Assembly (NCBI GenBank): GCA_963970005.1
Contig: CAXAMN010026772.1
Location: forward strand, 1-64,000
DNA: 64,000 nucleotides
Direction: 5' to 3'
From: Durusdinium trenchii
Lineage: Eukaryota > Sar > Dinophyceae > Suessiales > Symbiodiniaceae
Position 1 is the first letter of the stretch, and each line of letters begins with the position of its first letter. Below are positions 31,987 to 43,493 of this stretch, piece after piece. The translations under genes and the position numbers were made by a program. Below the pieces are notes generated by a model. It did no database searches. It saw nothing but the letters and a program-made list of their open reading frames with translations, and was not told the DNA's origin.

Positions 31987-32100
31987 AGATTAATCCACTC
32001 ATAAAATCCTGAATTCTGAAAAATTCCTAATCTAAAAATTTGGTGAAGAGTCTACATTGAAGAGGACGTTCATAAAATCCTGAATTCTGTCCACCTTCAC

Positions 32101-32170
32101 CGACTCGTTTCATCCCTCCGTCCGTTCGCACCGTGCGGAACTCGCACCGTGCGCCTGTGTCCGCATCCAC
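32101..32170 (-). CDS. Internal exon, chain member
   Basis: 23 codons: VDADTGARCEFRTVRTDGGM then KRV. Acceptor CACCGGTCTCAG in phase 0, matching 32889-32949; donor G|GTGAAG leaves one base. Confidence 0.6.
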
Positions 32171-32888
32171 CTGAGACCGGTGAACCATCGGACGAATCGT
32201 GCAAAACAACCTGTAGCGATGCTCCAAGGGTACTTGGAGGGTCTATAGGTATGGCGGTGTGATATGGTCCTAGATCAAACGCATTCCAGGTGTTGTGTCC
32301 GATTCTTTATCACTACATGTATAGACTGTGTGTAACATTAGAAAATGGGACATGACTGACATGACATCAAAAACCAGGTAAGACTGGGGCCCCTTATTCC
32401 AAAAGTACTTTCGCGGGTCGGACTGTGAACAGGCACATACGAATTTGAGGCCAGCAATGGCTGGGCAGATCTTGAAAACAAAGAAATTGTAGACATGGGG
32501 TCCTTAGTCTACTAGAAGCCTTGAGGTTTGAAGGAGCTGTAGGGCCTTTCGGTTACACACAGTTTTCCATCCCTTCTGTCCGGCATTCAGACACGGCCGA
32601 TGACATGATGGCACTTCTATGCTATTTCTCTTGTATCTGGTCGTTTATAGTGGATGTGTTGTATCAAAGTTACATCGTTGTGTTTGTCTCAGAAGCAAAG
32701 GAGAATGCCACAAAGCACTGAAACCATAATAACAAAGGAACCATGTGACTGATGAACGTCATGCTGAATACTTAACACAGGTGGCCACAACAATCACCTT
32801 CGGATTCAGAACTACCTTCACTCGGACAAAGCTGCAACCAAGTCTCTGCCCTGATCAAAGATGCCATTGCTGACGTGACCGGTCACAC

Positions 32889-32949
32889 CTTAGCCTTAGC
32901 ACCTTCCCCCGCCGCGCTGACGATGGAGCTGCGGTCGAAGATGATGGGT
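32889..32949 (-). CDS. Internal exon, first of a five-exon chain
   Basis: 20 codons PIIFDRSSIVSAAGEGAKAK, nearly all ending in C or G. Acceptor TTTGTGCATTCAAGCAG (one leading base), donor AAG|GTGTGA. Begins a chain 32889, 32101, 31311, 30822, 29105 whose phases all agree. Confidence 0.65.
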
Positions 32950-32974
32950 CTGCTTGAATGCACAAACTCTTTAC

Positions 32975-33050
32975 CCAAACGCTCCAAACATCCCTTGGGC
33001 ACTCAAAATCTAAGGGGTTTGAGGGTCCGGACCCCTGACCCGAGAGGAGA
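32975..33050. repeat. GGGTCCGGACCCCT family copy
   Basis: AAACGCTCCAAACATCCCTTGG ... GAGGGTCCGGACCCCT. Plus-strand partner at 46362-46450 is the closest copy. Confidence 0.75.
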
Positions 33051-33702
33051 GGTCCGGCCCATACTGAATGCAGGGTGCAAACTTCGCGTCTGGGTAGAAG
33101 CCAAAAACACCACCCATCCACCGTATGAACTCATGAGGCCGCATCACCGCATCACTTGTAAATGTCCAAATGATTCCTCTGCAACTGGAGGCTTGACCAA
33201 GCTGGAATACCCAACCACCAGTGTTCTGGGTCGTCAGTGCCATCTTCAACTCAATGTGGCGCAAACATCCTATAAACGCGCCATGGCATGGCAAAGCACT
33301 AAGGATCTCAAAGGATCGGTTTCGGATCCCAAAGATCCTGTCATTGGGAACCAGGACGAACCTGTTTCTTTATGTCTTTTTGGTCGAACTGGAACCACGC
33401 AATGTTACAATACGGCCTATAGATAGTGGTTTGCCGCTATATTAGATATCGTTTCAACATGTAAATGCCTTGGAGGAACAACATGGGTCGCCCTTCAATC
33501 AAAGATTACTTTGAAACAAGGAAGGGTCTCAATTAATTGATCATCTGCAATCTTGGTTGTTGAACATGAGAAATCCCGGAACAATGGATTTTGGCCAATA
33601 TGGTTCCTGAGACACACCCCCACAAGTGCAAAGACCGCTGGAGGATAGTTTTCCTCTACATTCCCATGGCCAACGATGACTTTCATGATTCTATTGTATT
33701 AT

Positions 33703-33792
33703 CCCTAGGGCTCCAACCATATCCTCAGAAGTTGGTTAGACCCCCCAAACCCACCCCAACCACCTTCTCAGGAGCTAGTTGGAGCCCTAGGG
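33703..33792. mobile_element. 90 bp inverted-repeat element, opposite orientation
   Basis: Reverse-complement orientation of 7823-7912 (starts CCCTAGGGCTCCAACCATATC). Intact arms. Confidence 0.9.
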
Positions 33793-34185
33793 GTATAAAA
33801 ACACATATGTCACATATGTTGTGCCCTATATTTTGCAGATTCCCTTCGATCTTCCATGATTTTTCCCAAGCCGACACAGTGCTCAGGTAACAGTCGAAGT
33901 TGGAATTTCAGAGGCGACCCTGATGGTTGAAAGCAAGAATCATTGTGTTTAGGCGGTGATTCCCTTTCACTGAGATCTACCACCATGTTTCTTGATCCGT
34001 TCGCTCACTTCTGGATCTTCTCGAACTTCTGCTCCAGCCTCCTATTGACAACTTCCACAATCAAGGATTGTGTCTATTAGTCTATAGATTGTGTCTATTA
34101 ACTTCCTCCTATTGTCGACTATTGATTGAGTCTATTCAAGGATGACAAATCAACGTCGACGAAGGCCCACCGCCCACGACCTCAC

Positions 34186-34274
34186 GCCTTTTCTTGCGCC
34201 GCGCAGAAGCACACGGCGTGGATCGAGCGTGGGTCGAGGTGGCGACCATGCGACCAGTGAAGGCATGAGGTTCT
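34186..34274 (-). CDS. Exon with clear ends, frame uncertain
   Basis: Acceptor GCTGCTTTGTTCAG and donor GGC|GTGAGG are strong, but all three frames are open: NLMPSLVAWSPPRPTLDPRR, EPHAFTGRMVATSTHARS, or RTSCLHWSHGRHLDPRS. Only neighbouring exons would fix the phase. Confidence 0.6.
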
Positions 34275-34429
34275 CTGAACAAAGCAGCCACCATGTGGAT
34301 CCGAACAACACACCTGAATCTGGTTCCCATCTGTCAACCAAGTGGACGTGGTTCAGAAAAGACTGTTTACTTTGAGGGCGATTTGGAAGAAGGCATGGCA
34401 CATGTATTGACCAAGCCTGGTATGTGTTC

Positions 34430-34790
34430 TGATGTCCTTGCCATCTTTTCTTGCATTCTGTCTGGCATATCTTCTGGCGCCCTTTCTGGATATCTTTTGA
34501 CATCCTTTGTGGGAATCTATCTGGCATATCTTCTGGTAATTCTATCCGGCATACAGTGTGGCATTTTAAATTTTAACTGGCACATCTTTTAACATCCTTT
34601 CTGGCATATCTTCTGAAATTCTATCTGGCAAAATCTGGTATATCTTCTGACTGGCATTCTATTTGGCAAATGTTCTGGCATTCTATCTGGCATATCTTCT
34701 GACATCCGTTCTGGCATTTAGTCTCACTTTCTACCCGCATATCTTGTGGCATTTTCTATCTGGCATATCTTCTGAAATTTTGCGTCGGCG
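34430..34790. repeat. Degenerate tandem repeat, TATCTGGCATATCTTCTG
   Basis: About 15 imperfect units of CTGGCATATCTTCTGACAT / TTCTATCTGGCA. The minus strand gives repeats such as EDMPDRM and KICQI, a pattern I know from dinoflagellate predicted proteins. Most likely satellite sequence. Confidence 0.8.
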
Positions 34791-34799
34791 CTCTCCATG

Positions 34800-36240
34800 A
34801 TGTGCAGGTCTGTGCGTGCCCAAACAGACCTGGCGCTCTCTATGGTGTGCGGGAGTGCGAATGAAGGAAGGAAGCAAGGAACTGGAAAACAGGTTCTGTA
34901 GTAGGACCATCCAATGAGTGTCCAATGGAGATCCTCCAGTAGTCTAGAGGCTTCCATTAGACATCCATTGGACGGTCCAGCGGTCCAGCGGGGTTGATTT
35001 TGTCTTGTATAGGCTTAGAATGTGTTAGATGTCACCTGATGCTTGAGTTGTGAATGGGGAGATCGATTTTCGCAGTATCAAGCCATGGCCCCAACGTCTG
35101 GTATTGCTGGGGGTGTTTGACGGTCTCCCTTTCCTTTGTATATCAATCTGGAAGTGGGTGGTTAAGCTGGCATATAGACCAAGAAACTTAGTTCCAGAAG
35201 TCTCTAGCGAGCAAACGATTAGATTAGAAATCCTAATTCTTGTATTGTGTTTGTTTCTGTTTCTCTCTCTCTCTATCTTCCACTCTAAACTATCTAGATT
35301 GAGGTAGGCGGCTAGGGGTTCACTGCAAGATTGCATATTTCTGCTAGGTGCCGAACAGTAGCCAGTGTTATCTTAAGCATTGCCCGGATGAGCCATCATT
35401 TTTGCTGTGCTGTGTCAATTTTCCATGTTCTTTTCCTTCCTGTCCTGCTCTTCCCCCGGTGGGATCTTCTTTCCTCTCCTTTGCTTCCTCTTTTGTACTG
35501 TTCATCTCTTCGATTTGATAGCCTTGCCTTTGTATATATAACTCCTTTCCATTCCCTTCCTCCCCCGCTCCTCAGTCTGTGGCCTTTCAATGATGTAAAA
35601 AAAGTTCAGATTGAGGTAGGAAGTCTGTGTTTGTACTTTCCCGATTCCTTGATGCTCTGGCCTTTATGTCTGTTGTGCTATCTTATGCCCCTATCCCAAA
35701 TAGATTCCAGGCCGGTACATGGCATAATGCCATAGTTTTACTTGAGCATCTTGTAGCTACCCCCATGTCTGAGGAGCCTACTGACATGCATTGATTGAGT
35801 GCAATTGTATTTCCCAATTCCATATATATATATACATATGTAGGGGAATCAAAGTCACTTGAAATGCTCATACCCACAGGGCACTTGGTGAAAGAGTGTT
35901 ACTTTGTCGCCAAGCGAACATGGCACCCAATATATCGACTTAAAGCTGTCTTAGAAAGCCAATATGGTGGTGGTGTGGTTCCCTTATTGTATCTTGGAGT
36001 GACAATGATCTATATTATTGCTTATCCGCCACAAGAATATTGAATAAACATTAACAAATCATAGAAAGGGGAGGCCAAGAACAACCAAGTGAAACCTGCA
36101 TGAACACCTTATTCCAGAGTCCAAAGTGGGATCAACACCCGCCTTCTTGGATCTTATCTTGCCTACAACAAATTTAGTTTATCTTGATCTACGAGCTAGT
36201 CACTAGTCTGGTCTGCATGTTCTATCCGTGCTCTGAACGA
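34800..36240. other. No gene seen
   Basis: 34918-34976 holds a piece of the repeat seen at 14835. 35220-35600 is pyrimidine-rich on the plus strand and has two near-identical CTAGATTGAGGTAGG / CAGATTGAGGTAGGA words. No exon-like island. Confidence 0.5.
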
Positions 36241-36241
36241 C

Positions 36242-36310
36242 TGCCTTCGCAACTTCGGCGAAACACAGCGCGTCCATCGGTCGTGTGCCCACATTTTGGA
36301 GCACAACTCG
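36242..36310 (-). CDS. Internal exon
   Basis: 23 codons: RVVLQNVGTRPMDALCFAEV then AKA, phase 0 at both ends (acceptor CCTGGCCCGAG, donor GTCGTT). The frame is open beyond both sides (MAVPGHAWPE upstream). GC-rich codons. Confidence 0.55.
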
Positions 36311-36618
36311 CTCGGGCCAGGCATGGCCAGGCACGGCCATGCGCCGTTTCAGGACAGGGCATGAACACCGCCGTTTGACTCAAGTCATGTCAAAATGCTG
36401 TTTGCAGCTCATTACGTTACGTATATTACGGTTGAGGGTTGAGTTGTTCATGACACCATGAGGGGCCTCAAGAGATTCGCTCTTGAACACATGGCTCTGA
36501 CAATCGTGGAATCAAGCACACCATGTATATATTATCATTATTTATCTAAATTTACCTCGAGAGCTCCTTTGGGTGATGTTCATCCCAGGCGAAATGGGGG
36601 TGAGACATCGGTCGTCAC

Positions 36619-36699
36619 ATGTCCTGCTGAATCTCTTCGAGCCTCGGTGGCTCGACCGGCCCGTCCGGTCCCAGCTGTCTCTCGAGGTTGTCGCGAGGG
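36619..36699 (-). CDS. Internal exon, charged
   Basis: 26 codons: PRDNLERQLGPDGPVEPPRL then EEIQQD. One leading base, donor AT|GTGACG. Acceptor CCAAACAAAG is weak. Two other minus frames are open over 36580-36800. Confidence 0.5.
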
Positions 36700-36930
36700 C
36701 TTTGTTTGGACCACCAGTACGGGGTCCCAGAAGGGTTTTGGTGATAGGTGTGTAAGGAATGGCCTGAAACCGCAAAAGAGAACTGAACAATTAAGCAAAC
36801 TTCTCCCCCCACGCCGCCCACAAGGATTCCTTTCTTGTCAATATATAGGTACGAAGGCGAATTAAGAGTGGCCTAGTGCCAAACCCTCTCCAGTGTGCCA
36901 GATCACATCATTCTCCACGCCCCAAAACCT

Positions 36931-37045
36931 ACCCCTAGCTAGCTAGTAGCTTCTTGTTACTAGTAACTAATAATGCCAGGAGCTACTAGTAGCGATGCCC
37001 TTGCTCCTAGTAGCAATGCCTTTTGTTACTAGTAGCTTCTCCTAA
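36931..37045. repeat. CTACTAGTAG palindrome cluster, largest
   Basis: Six or more copies of CTACTAGTAGC / CTCCTAGTAGC words, including CTAGCTAGCTAGTAGC. Confidence 0.8.
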
Positions 37046-37250
37046 GCCTGAACTGCCTTGCAACTGTCAGATTCGCCAGAAACAACTGTCCAGTCGACTG
37101 TACGCTGGAAAGCTGAAGATCTTGTGATTCGCGGGGTCCTGGGCCACGCAGTAAGTATATAGTGGCTTGGGCCGGCTTGGGGCACCACCCATGGAGCTGT
37201 CTCGACCAAGTCACGGATGGATGTCTCCCTTGTATCGACCCACAGAAGGG
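37042..37250 (-). CDS. Possible exon, unknown protein
   Basis: Open frame to a TAG at 37042: ASWSRSLLWVDTRETSIRDL, VETAPWVVPQAGPSHYILTA, WPRTPRITRSSAFQRTVDWT. Protein-like throughout and could be a 3'-terminal exon. A second minus frame is open too. Confidence 0.45.
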
Positions 37251-37637
37251 AACGGCTCCAGCTTGCCAGTGTGTGTGGCCTAGCCAAGGCTTGAGCCGGC
37301 AGTGTGTAGGGCGTGGCGGACCTGGGTGAGATGGTCCAACAAAAATCCCAGGTGCTTCGATCAGTACACATCTATGTACAGAGAGAACAATGCGAACGAT
37401 ACTATGCAAACAGGGCGAATCTACAACGGCATGGTGTTCGCTCATGACGGCAGCTTTGGTTCTTGATCTTTCAAGCACCACTGGATTCCATGCGGCTCTC
37501 GTGTCACTGGTGCCATGTTCCTTCCTGATCGATTGCTTTTGTTGATGCTAACTGGATCCCTTCAAAGTATCCTAGAAAAAGTGACACGACCCATAAAACA
37601 TCCTAAAACAGCTACTTCCAGGGACGAAAAGACGTAC

Positions 37638-37856
37638 CCTTTATTGTCAAACCACCCGGGCCGTCCCGGGTCGACTTCCTCCCACCGGTCCATGGGACCT
37701 GACTCCCGAGGCGAGCGAGGCGAGGCGAGGCTTGCGCCTGGTCCAGGAAGTGGCTGGTGAGCGGCATCATGAAATTCTCCGAGGCCTGGTTTCATGGTGA
37801 CCGTGGTGAGGCGGTGGAGGACTTCCCGTCCTTTGAAGTCGATGTCATGTCGAGAG
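37638..37856 (-). CDS. Long internal exon
   Basis: 72 codons: SRHDIDFKGREVLHRLTTVT, MKPGLGEFHDAAHQPLPGPG, then ESGPMDRWEEVDPGRPGWFD. Donor GG|GTACGT is near consensus; acceptor CAGCTCATAAG (one leading base) is weaker. High G/C third positions. No family recognised. Confidence 0.6.
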
Positions 37857-37859
37857 CTT

Positions 37860-39300
37860 ATGAGCTGATGACTTGGAATATGAGTTCGAAACCAACATCT
37901 GCAGTATAGAGACTTTGAGGTGGCAAAGGGAATCAGCATGGATCGGCTAGGCTGAAACTACCTGTAGTGGTGGATGGGAAAAAGGAACCTCCACTTTCAA
38001 TGTCAAGAACCCTTAAAACATCTTAAAAACCCAGACCATCCATGTATGGAATAGTTACATTATCATCATTTGCCCAACTTGTGACCCATCCATGGCGTAA
38101 CTATTCCAGTCCGCATGGATGGTCGACCGAGGGTCTCGTGTATATATTTATAACTCGTAGTTGAACGTTTATCTTCCATATCAGCTGGAGGATGTCCAAA
38201 AAGACTTCAGGTTCTGCTAGCCAAAAATCTCACACAATGAGACCATATATTAGTATATTATATAGGATATTTTAGACACTATAGGACCATAGCTAAGCAT
38301 TCTTTCAAGCTCCCGACCATCTTCTCGTAAAGGCCGCGATTGTAGGCACACTCCTGCCATCGTGGCCGGTGCGGAACTGATTTGACAAGTGGTTTCATCT
38401 GGACTCAGTCCTTTGGTGGAGTCAAGTGTCCCAGATCAGGAGGGTACTTTGGCCATCGATGACTCACCGATAACGTTTAGAGTTGAGACGCGCTTGGTGT
38501 CGCAAAAGTTCATAGCGGTGCTCCACACATGGAAGTATGGAGTGTGAATACAAATACAGAAGGAACCATGGAAGCGCCACATGATTGGGCTCTTGAAAGG
38601 TGTGAGGACCTTATGAGGGTTTGGGGAATGTATCAAAGGAACAGTTCCTCAACATGCGTTGGTCATGGCTCCCCTCAATGCATCTTGGGTGTGGGTCTTG
38701 AGCCAAAGCCACATGATAATACCTTGCTGTAGAGCATCTCTAGATGCGACACAAAGTATGATGCTGATCCAATGTCCTCCTTCAGCTAAACCGCGATCCC
38801 AAGGCATCCCAAACGATGGGTTCAAAATGAAAAACACATAGTCTATCATATTCTTATCAGGCGATTCACTTCCTAAGCGAGTCATCAACATCTGACCGAA
38901 ACCAGGCGTGCTAATGACGGGCAAAAATGATGGGCTTCTCTAACCTTGGCAGAAACCAAAATGCTTCCGAACAGCAAACGTCTAAAACGTCTGCACAACG
39001 GGCGTCGGCACAAGGCTTGGAAGGGTGCCGCGTCGGGTGCCGTTGGGTGCCACGTCGGTCGAGACCGACCCCTCTTGGCATGGCAGCGTATGGGGTACAC
39101 CAGGTATAGGTTCTTCCGATCCACATCTTCCAATTTAAACAAAAAAACATGAATGAGGGACTTGTAGCAATCAACATGCAAATCAATGTTTCAATCATAG
39201 TGGGAACCATAGACTTAGAACATTTCACCAGCTTCTGGGATAATCCTCATAAACAAGTCACCCCCAAAAATGGCCACTGCCCAGCTTCAGGGCGCTTGGC
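37860..39300. other. No firm exon
   Basis: 38940-39080 is open in several frames on both strands and contains GGGTGCCG repeats. 38696-38706 carries TTTGGCTCAAG on the minus strand (see findings). Confidence 0.45.
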
Positions 39301-39304
39301 TCAC

Positions 39305-39396
39305 GGCGACGTATCCATCCGTCGTCCCTCGTTTCTTCGGCGTTCTCCGTGTCTTCGTCCCCCATCGTTCGTCACCACCGTCCGGTCGGAGGGTGC
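39305..39396 (-). CDS. Exon with GTGAGC donor, frame uncertain
   Basis: Ends at GTGAGC, starts after CAACAACAG. Frames: APSDRTVVTNDGGRRHGERR, or TLRPDGGDERWGTKTRRTPK. Both basic and hydrophilic. Confidence 0.5.
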
Positions 39397-39555
39397 CTGT
39401 TGTTGAGTCAGTTCAGCTCCAAAGTCTCTAGGGTGGATTCCTGACCGGTTGGGAGACCCCCATGGCGCGCCGGTCTGACCTAGATCGTTAGCTAAGCTGG
39501 TCCTACAGGTCCAGATCGGCGCTGAGGACATTGGAACTTATGAACTTATGGCCCA

Positions 39556-39690
39556 TGGCCTACCAAGTCCAGTCTGACCCAGGTCCAAACCTGGTCCTGA
39601 AAACCCCCTTCATGAGTAGTGTTTTTGTATGACCAACCAACTCCAGAAAAATGAGGACATTGACCTGTATACAGAGGAATGGTTGATGAA
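39556..39690. repeat. Dispersed repeat, copy 1
   Basis: TACCAAGTCCAGTCTGACCCAG ... GAGTAGTGTTTTTGTATGAC ... AAATGAGGACATTGACCTG. Copy 2 at 47555-47670. Confidence 0.8.
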
Positions 39691-40653
39691 TTCTTTTCCA
39701 GGAGCAGTGCATGGGCTCTGCAATACCGCGTGATTCGTTCAGTGTGCTCCGTTCGGAAGCTCACCACCCACCATTAGCTTGTGTTGGTACGACAGTGCTG
39801 GGGGCTTTCTCAGGAAATGAGAGCCACGCAAACAGCGACGAGTTGTTCAATGGTCACTCCCAACGATTTGAAATTCCCCTGATTTGCTTCAACGATCTTT
39901 GAAATTGACGGTGACCTAGTAGGATAGGAGGCCTCAACTGCCTCATCTGTGTTTATTCATGTGTATTCCACGTGTATTGGCCTGTTTCAGTGGCCAAACC
40001 TGTCGCTGTTGACGCGTAGTGGCCAACTTGCTCAGAGAGACTGGGAACATGGTCTATTCTGGGAACTGGTCTGCTCAGTTCCTCTTCGTTGGATGTGGGA
40101 AGATCTTGTTTCAGGATCTAGGTCGTTAATTCAGAGTGACGTCGTTGACGTTGTTGCTATAATTCACTCAGATATATGTGTCGAGCTCCTGAGATAAAAA
40201 GAAGCCACTGAGAACTAAGCTAAGCCGCTCGGCCTTTTCAACCCGAGCCCGGCCAGGGGCTCGGGTCCACCGAAAGGACACATGGCACCTTTGAGTTCCG
40301 AGATCGGTTGAGTTCCGAGTGTTTTGCCCAACCGACCACCAGACCACATGCAGGCCCATGCAGGCCACCGAAGTGTTCAACTTGGATCCACTCTCGGTTG
40401 TGGTGCAACTCCAAAGTCGACAGCAATGGCCCCAACTCATCAGCTTAAGGGATATGTGCCATCCATGTCTTGTTCCACAATGTTCCACATTATCCCAAGC
40501 CTAGGCAGCAGCAAGCAATACCCGCTACCCCTCAAAGACAGCAAGGCATGTTCTATTGTTCAGTCCCATAGCCCATCCATGTCCATCCCATATATAGATG
40601 ACAGGTCCCAGGACCGTAGCTTACAGGTCCCAGGTGGTCGCAGGTGTCACCAC

Positions 40654-40694
40654 CGTCGAGGTCCACGCGCTGGGCTCCCGGACGAGCGTTTCTC
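40654..40694 (-). CDS. Short exon of the coiled-coil gene
   Basis: 13 codons EKRSSGSPARGPR plus two bases. Acceptor GACGTCAAAACTGCAG, phase 0, fits 40867-40926. Last exon I can attach to the chain. Confidence 0.5.
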
Positions 40695-40866
40695 CTGCAG
40701 TTTTGACGTCAAAAGGTCCACTGCAAAGGGTCTGGCTCAAGGCTTTTCACAAACACCCGGTAGATCAGTAAGATTGGGCACCGGTATCCGCGGGGAAGAG
40801 TTTTCCTCCGTTGGTAGGTCCAAACGGTCTTCCAAGACATCGCAAGGGTTCTAGTTCAATTTCCAC

Positions 40867-40926
40867 TCGAGGGGACCCTCGACAGTGGTTGAAACGACCG
40901 TGGCGTCGATTCCAGTCCCATGGACC
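40867..40926 (-). CDS. Short exon, Trp/Arg-rich
   Basis: 20 codons GPWDWNRRHGRFNHCRGSPR, phase 0 both ends (acceptor GCAAACCAG, donor GTGGAA). The frame is open from 40773 to 40958 and looks protein-like throughout (EIELEPLRCLGRPFGPTNGG), so the exon may be longer. Confidence 0.5.
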
Positions 40927-41289
40927 CTGGTTTGCGTCGACGAAACAAATGGCTCACAGGGTAGTGTGACAATTCTCTGTAAAACAATGCAATGGTTGTT
41001 CGAGCATATTCGGGATTCAACCCATTAAATCAATGGTGGGACAGAAGGCCTGAAGCCTAGGGAGTGTCTGGGCGTTTGACCCTCAGTGGCAGCTCCAAAG
41101 TTGCGCGCGACCCAGTTTTGCGCTTTCAAGTGAACGGATGGAAAAGGATATTGATATTGATCCGATTCCATGTTAGTCAGCGCGGAATTCGTCAGGGTGG
41201 AGCAAGGGGCCCTTTTTGGTAGCTACAGAATGCTCTCCGAAAGGATAGCAAATATATGCCTTTGCAATCCTTTGCGTCTTTTCGCCCAC

Positions 41290-41390
41290 TATAGACTGTG
41301 TTTCTTCATCAATAACCCCCATGTGGACTGTAAACCTCTTCATATAGGGGGTTGAACATGGATTGAACCATGTCTAAAGACTCTACATTG
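41290..41390. repeat. TGTAGACTC-family element, diverged
   Basis: CTTCATCAATAACCCCCATG ... CCTCTTCATATAGGGGGTTG ... AAGACTCTACATT. Right arm matches 31986, left arm decayed. Confidence 0.65.
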
Positions 41391-41631
41391 GTGGGGTCAT
41401 TCTTGGTGTCTAAAGAACCCTTCCTTCACATGCCGATGCTCACCCAGCCCCATGCTTCAGCTCCGTGGACAGTTGATGCTATGTCAAAAAAAACAAGGGA
41501 CCCCAGGCTTTGATGACCCCGAAAAAGATCTACCTCTTTGGGGCTGAGTAACTCAACATCCTCAGGTCAGAAGGTGCTTATGTATGTATAGGAGTAAGAC
41601 CTTCTTAGATGTTTCTTTTCAGCTGTGGTAC

Positions 41632-41721
41632 TCTCATGAAGGCCGGGTGAAGCGCCTTCGTCGATCGAGTCCCCAGGCGCCTCATGATCGCGACCAACTG
41701 TTGGTCCATCGCCTCTCTTGC
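41632..41721 (-). CDS. Helical exon
   Basis: 30 codons AREAMDQQLVAIMRRLGTRS then TKALHPAFMR. Phase 0 both ends: acceptor TTTTTGCGTCACGCGCCAG, donor GTACCA. Follows 41953-42035 in phase. Confidence 0.6.
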
Positions 41722-41952
41722 CTGGCGCGTGACGCAAAAAGTCCGTCGCGTGGCCCTGTCGGCCCCATGCCGGTGCCGAGACATCGCAGAGAACTGAGTG
41801 GATCTGGATTTTTGGGTATCCCATGGCATTCGGTCTAGATCTCTAATCTATTTACATGCTTGGCCTTCGCAAATTAAAAATAAGAAAACACGCAACACCT
41901 CTCCTAGCCGGTCAGGGAGAGTGTGTCCTCATGTTTTGGTGTCATCTCCTAC

Positions 41953-42035
41953 ATCCTTCCGCCCTTCGTTGGCTTTCTCCCCGACTTGCCAGGCCTGTCT
42001 GGCCTTCTCTTCCTTGGCGCGATCCGCTGCCAAGC
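41953..42035 (-). CDS. Coiled-coil exon
   Basis: 27 codons LAADRAKEEKARQAWQVGEK then ANEGRKD. Acceptor CCCACGTCCCTGTCCGACAAG with two leading bases, matching the one spare base of 42657-42759; donor GTAGGA in phase 0. Confidence 0.65.
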
Positions 42036-42656
42036 CTTGTCGGACAGGGACGTGGGACCGGAGGGTCCGAGTTCGACCGATCAGTGTGGATGGAAAGGCA
42101 TGTTCCGGGAGGAGCAACTATATATAGGATCTATAGGTATACCAGCACCCGAAACCTACCAGGTCACCACCTGCGACTTCAACAAGTCCATTTCTGCCAG
42201 CAGCATTTTGGAGACCTGTAGAGTCGGGTGCTGGTACATGGAGTATCTGGGCTGGATCGGCGGTTGAGATAAGTGTTTTTTTCATCGTCACAAGCAAGCA
42301 TTGCCAAAGACTCCAATCCAGAAGATAGATCCCGATTTCATGGACGAATCTTGTGCTCCACATCGTGAATCTATCATAATCTATCTATTTGGATCGAATT
42401 TGGGAATACCAACCAAATGCACTCCCTGAATCATGATGGAAGTGATTGGAAGTGGAGCATGGCCCCTGGGATGACCACTTTCTTCCGAATACCAAAGAGG
42501 TGCTTTTCCACTTCTATGATTGTTTCGAGGAGTGTAGCAGTCGGCAAAATAGTTTATATCAATTTCATTAACATTATATACATGTTTGTTCGGGAAAGCC
42601 CCTTAAATCAATGATGGTTGCCTAGATAATGTTTTAGATCAGCATTCTTCAGCCAC

Positions 42657-42759
42657 CAGGCAGCAAGTTTTGAGTGCAAAACTGCTGCCCGTCAGTGTCC
42701 CAATTCTCATTCGATCTCATTATCCTGCCTTCTTCATATTCCCGCTTCCAGATCTGTGC
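42657..42759 (-). CDS. Helical exon
   Basis: 34 codons AQIWKREYEEGRIMRSNENW then DTDGQQFCTQNLLP. Acceptor CATCGTCGTTTGAG in phase 0, donor G|GTGGCT. Charged and aromatic; phases match on the downstream side. Confidence 0.65.
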
Positions 42760-43091
42760 CTCAAACGACGATGTGCTGGGCTATCTATAGTAGGTTTTGC
42801 CAGTCAGAGACGCTTTTGAAGTTACGACACGGGCAGAAACCTTGGCTCAATTGTTTGATCTATGTGTTTATCCAACAAGTTTGAACCACTGGTTGCCTTC
42901 TGGAGTAGAATACTACGCCCATTCCCTCCAATATCCTCCAATACTCTTCGCACATCCAATATGTTTCTTCAGAAGAACAAGTCTGGCAATCACTTGGTGC
43001 TTGCAAAGAAACTTTGGTGCTCCTTTCGTGTTTCGTTTACAGATACTGTCTCCTGCCAAAATCTGTGCCCTTTCGAATCTCAGCAGGCTGC

Positions 43092-43173
43092 TTGCTTGAT
43101 GTTCTCATCCTTCTCCCGCTGTGCATCTTCTTCTCGCTGCTTCATTTGCAGGTCCAAGGAATCTAGCATGCTC
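43092..43173 (-). CDS. Coiled-coil exon, GC donor
   Basis: 27 codons SMLDSLDLQMKQREEDAQRE then KDENIKQ. One leading base after CCAGGTGAG fits 44339-44406. No GT follows in frame; GCAGCC (or GCAAGC four bases earlier) would be a GC donor, a type known in dinoflagellates. Confidence 0.6.
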
Positions 43174-43493
43174 CTCACCTGGCAATTGATGTGCTAAGAC
43201 CTATAGAGCCCTCATGTTTCCTGCATGTGTTTCACTCCAGCCCCAAAGCGACTCCTAAACATGAGTATTAAAATGTTTTAAACGTAGTTTCTGGCGTGAA
43301 AGAGTTCATCCTCACAATCCACTGGTGAGAAGAAACACAGATTCCGCACGTGTTTTGTTATATATCAAACTTCACCAAACATTGTACAAGCTTTGCCAGG
43401 AGTCACTGACGCGATGTGACTCGAACAATCACATGGTGACCCAGCTGTGTCTCACACGAGCCTGAACTCGCTTTATACATCAGGCGTGAAGCT

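Noticed and set aside
42797-43197. Two plus open frames of 100 and 111 codons
   Set aside because: Antisense to the coiled-coil exon 43092-43173; codon use is not coding-like elsewhere in them.
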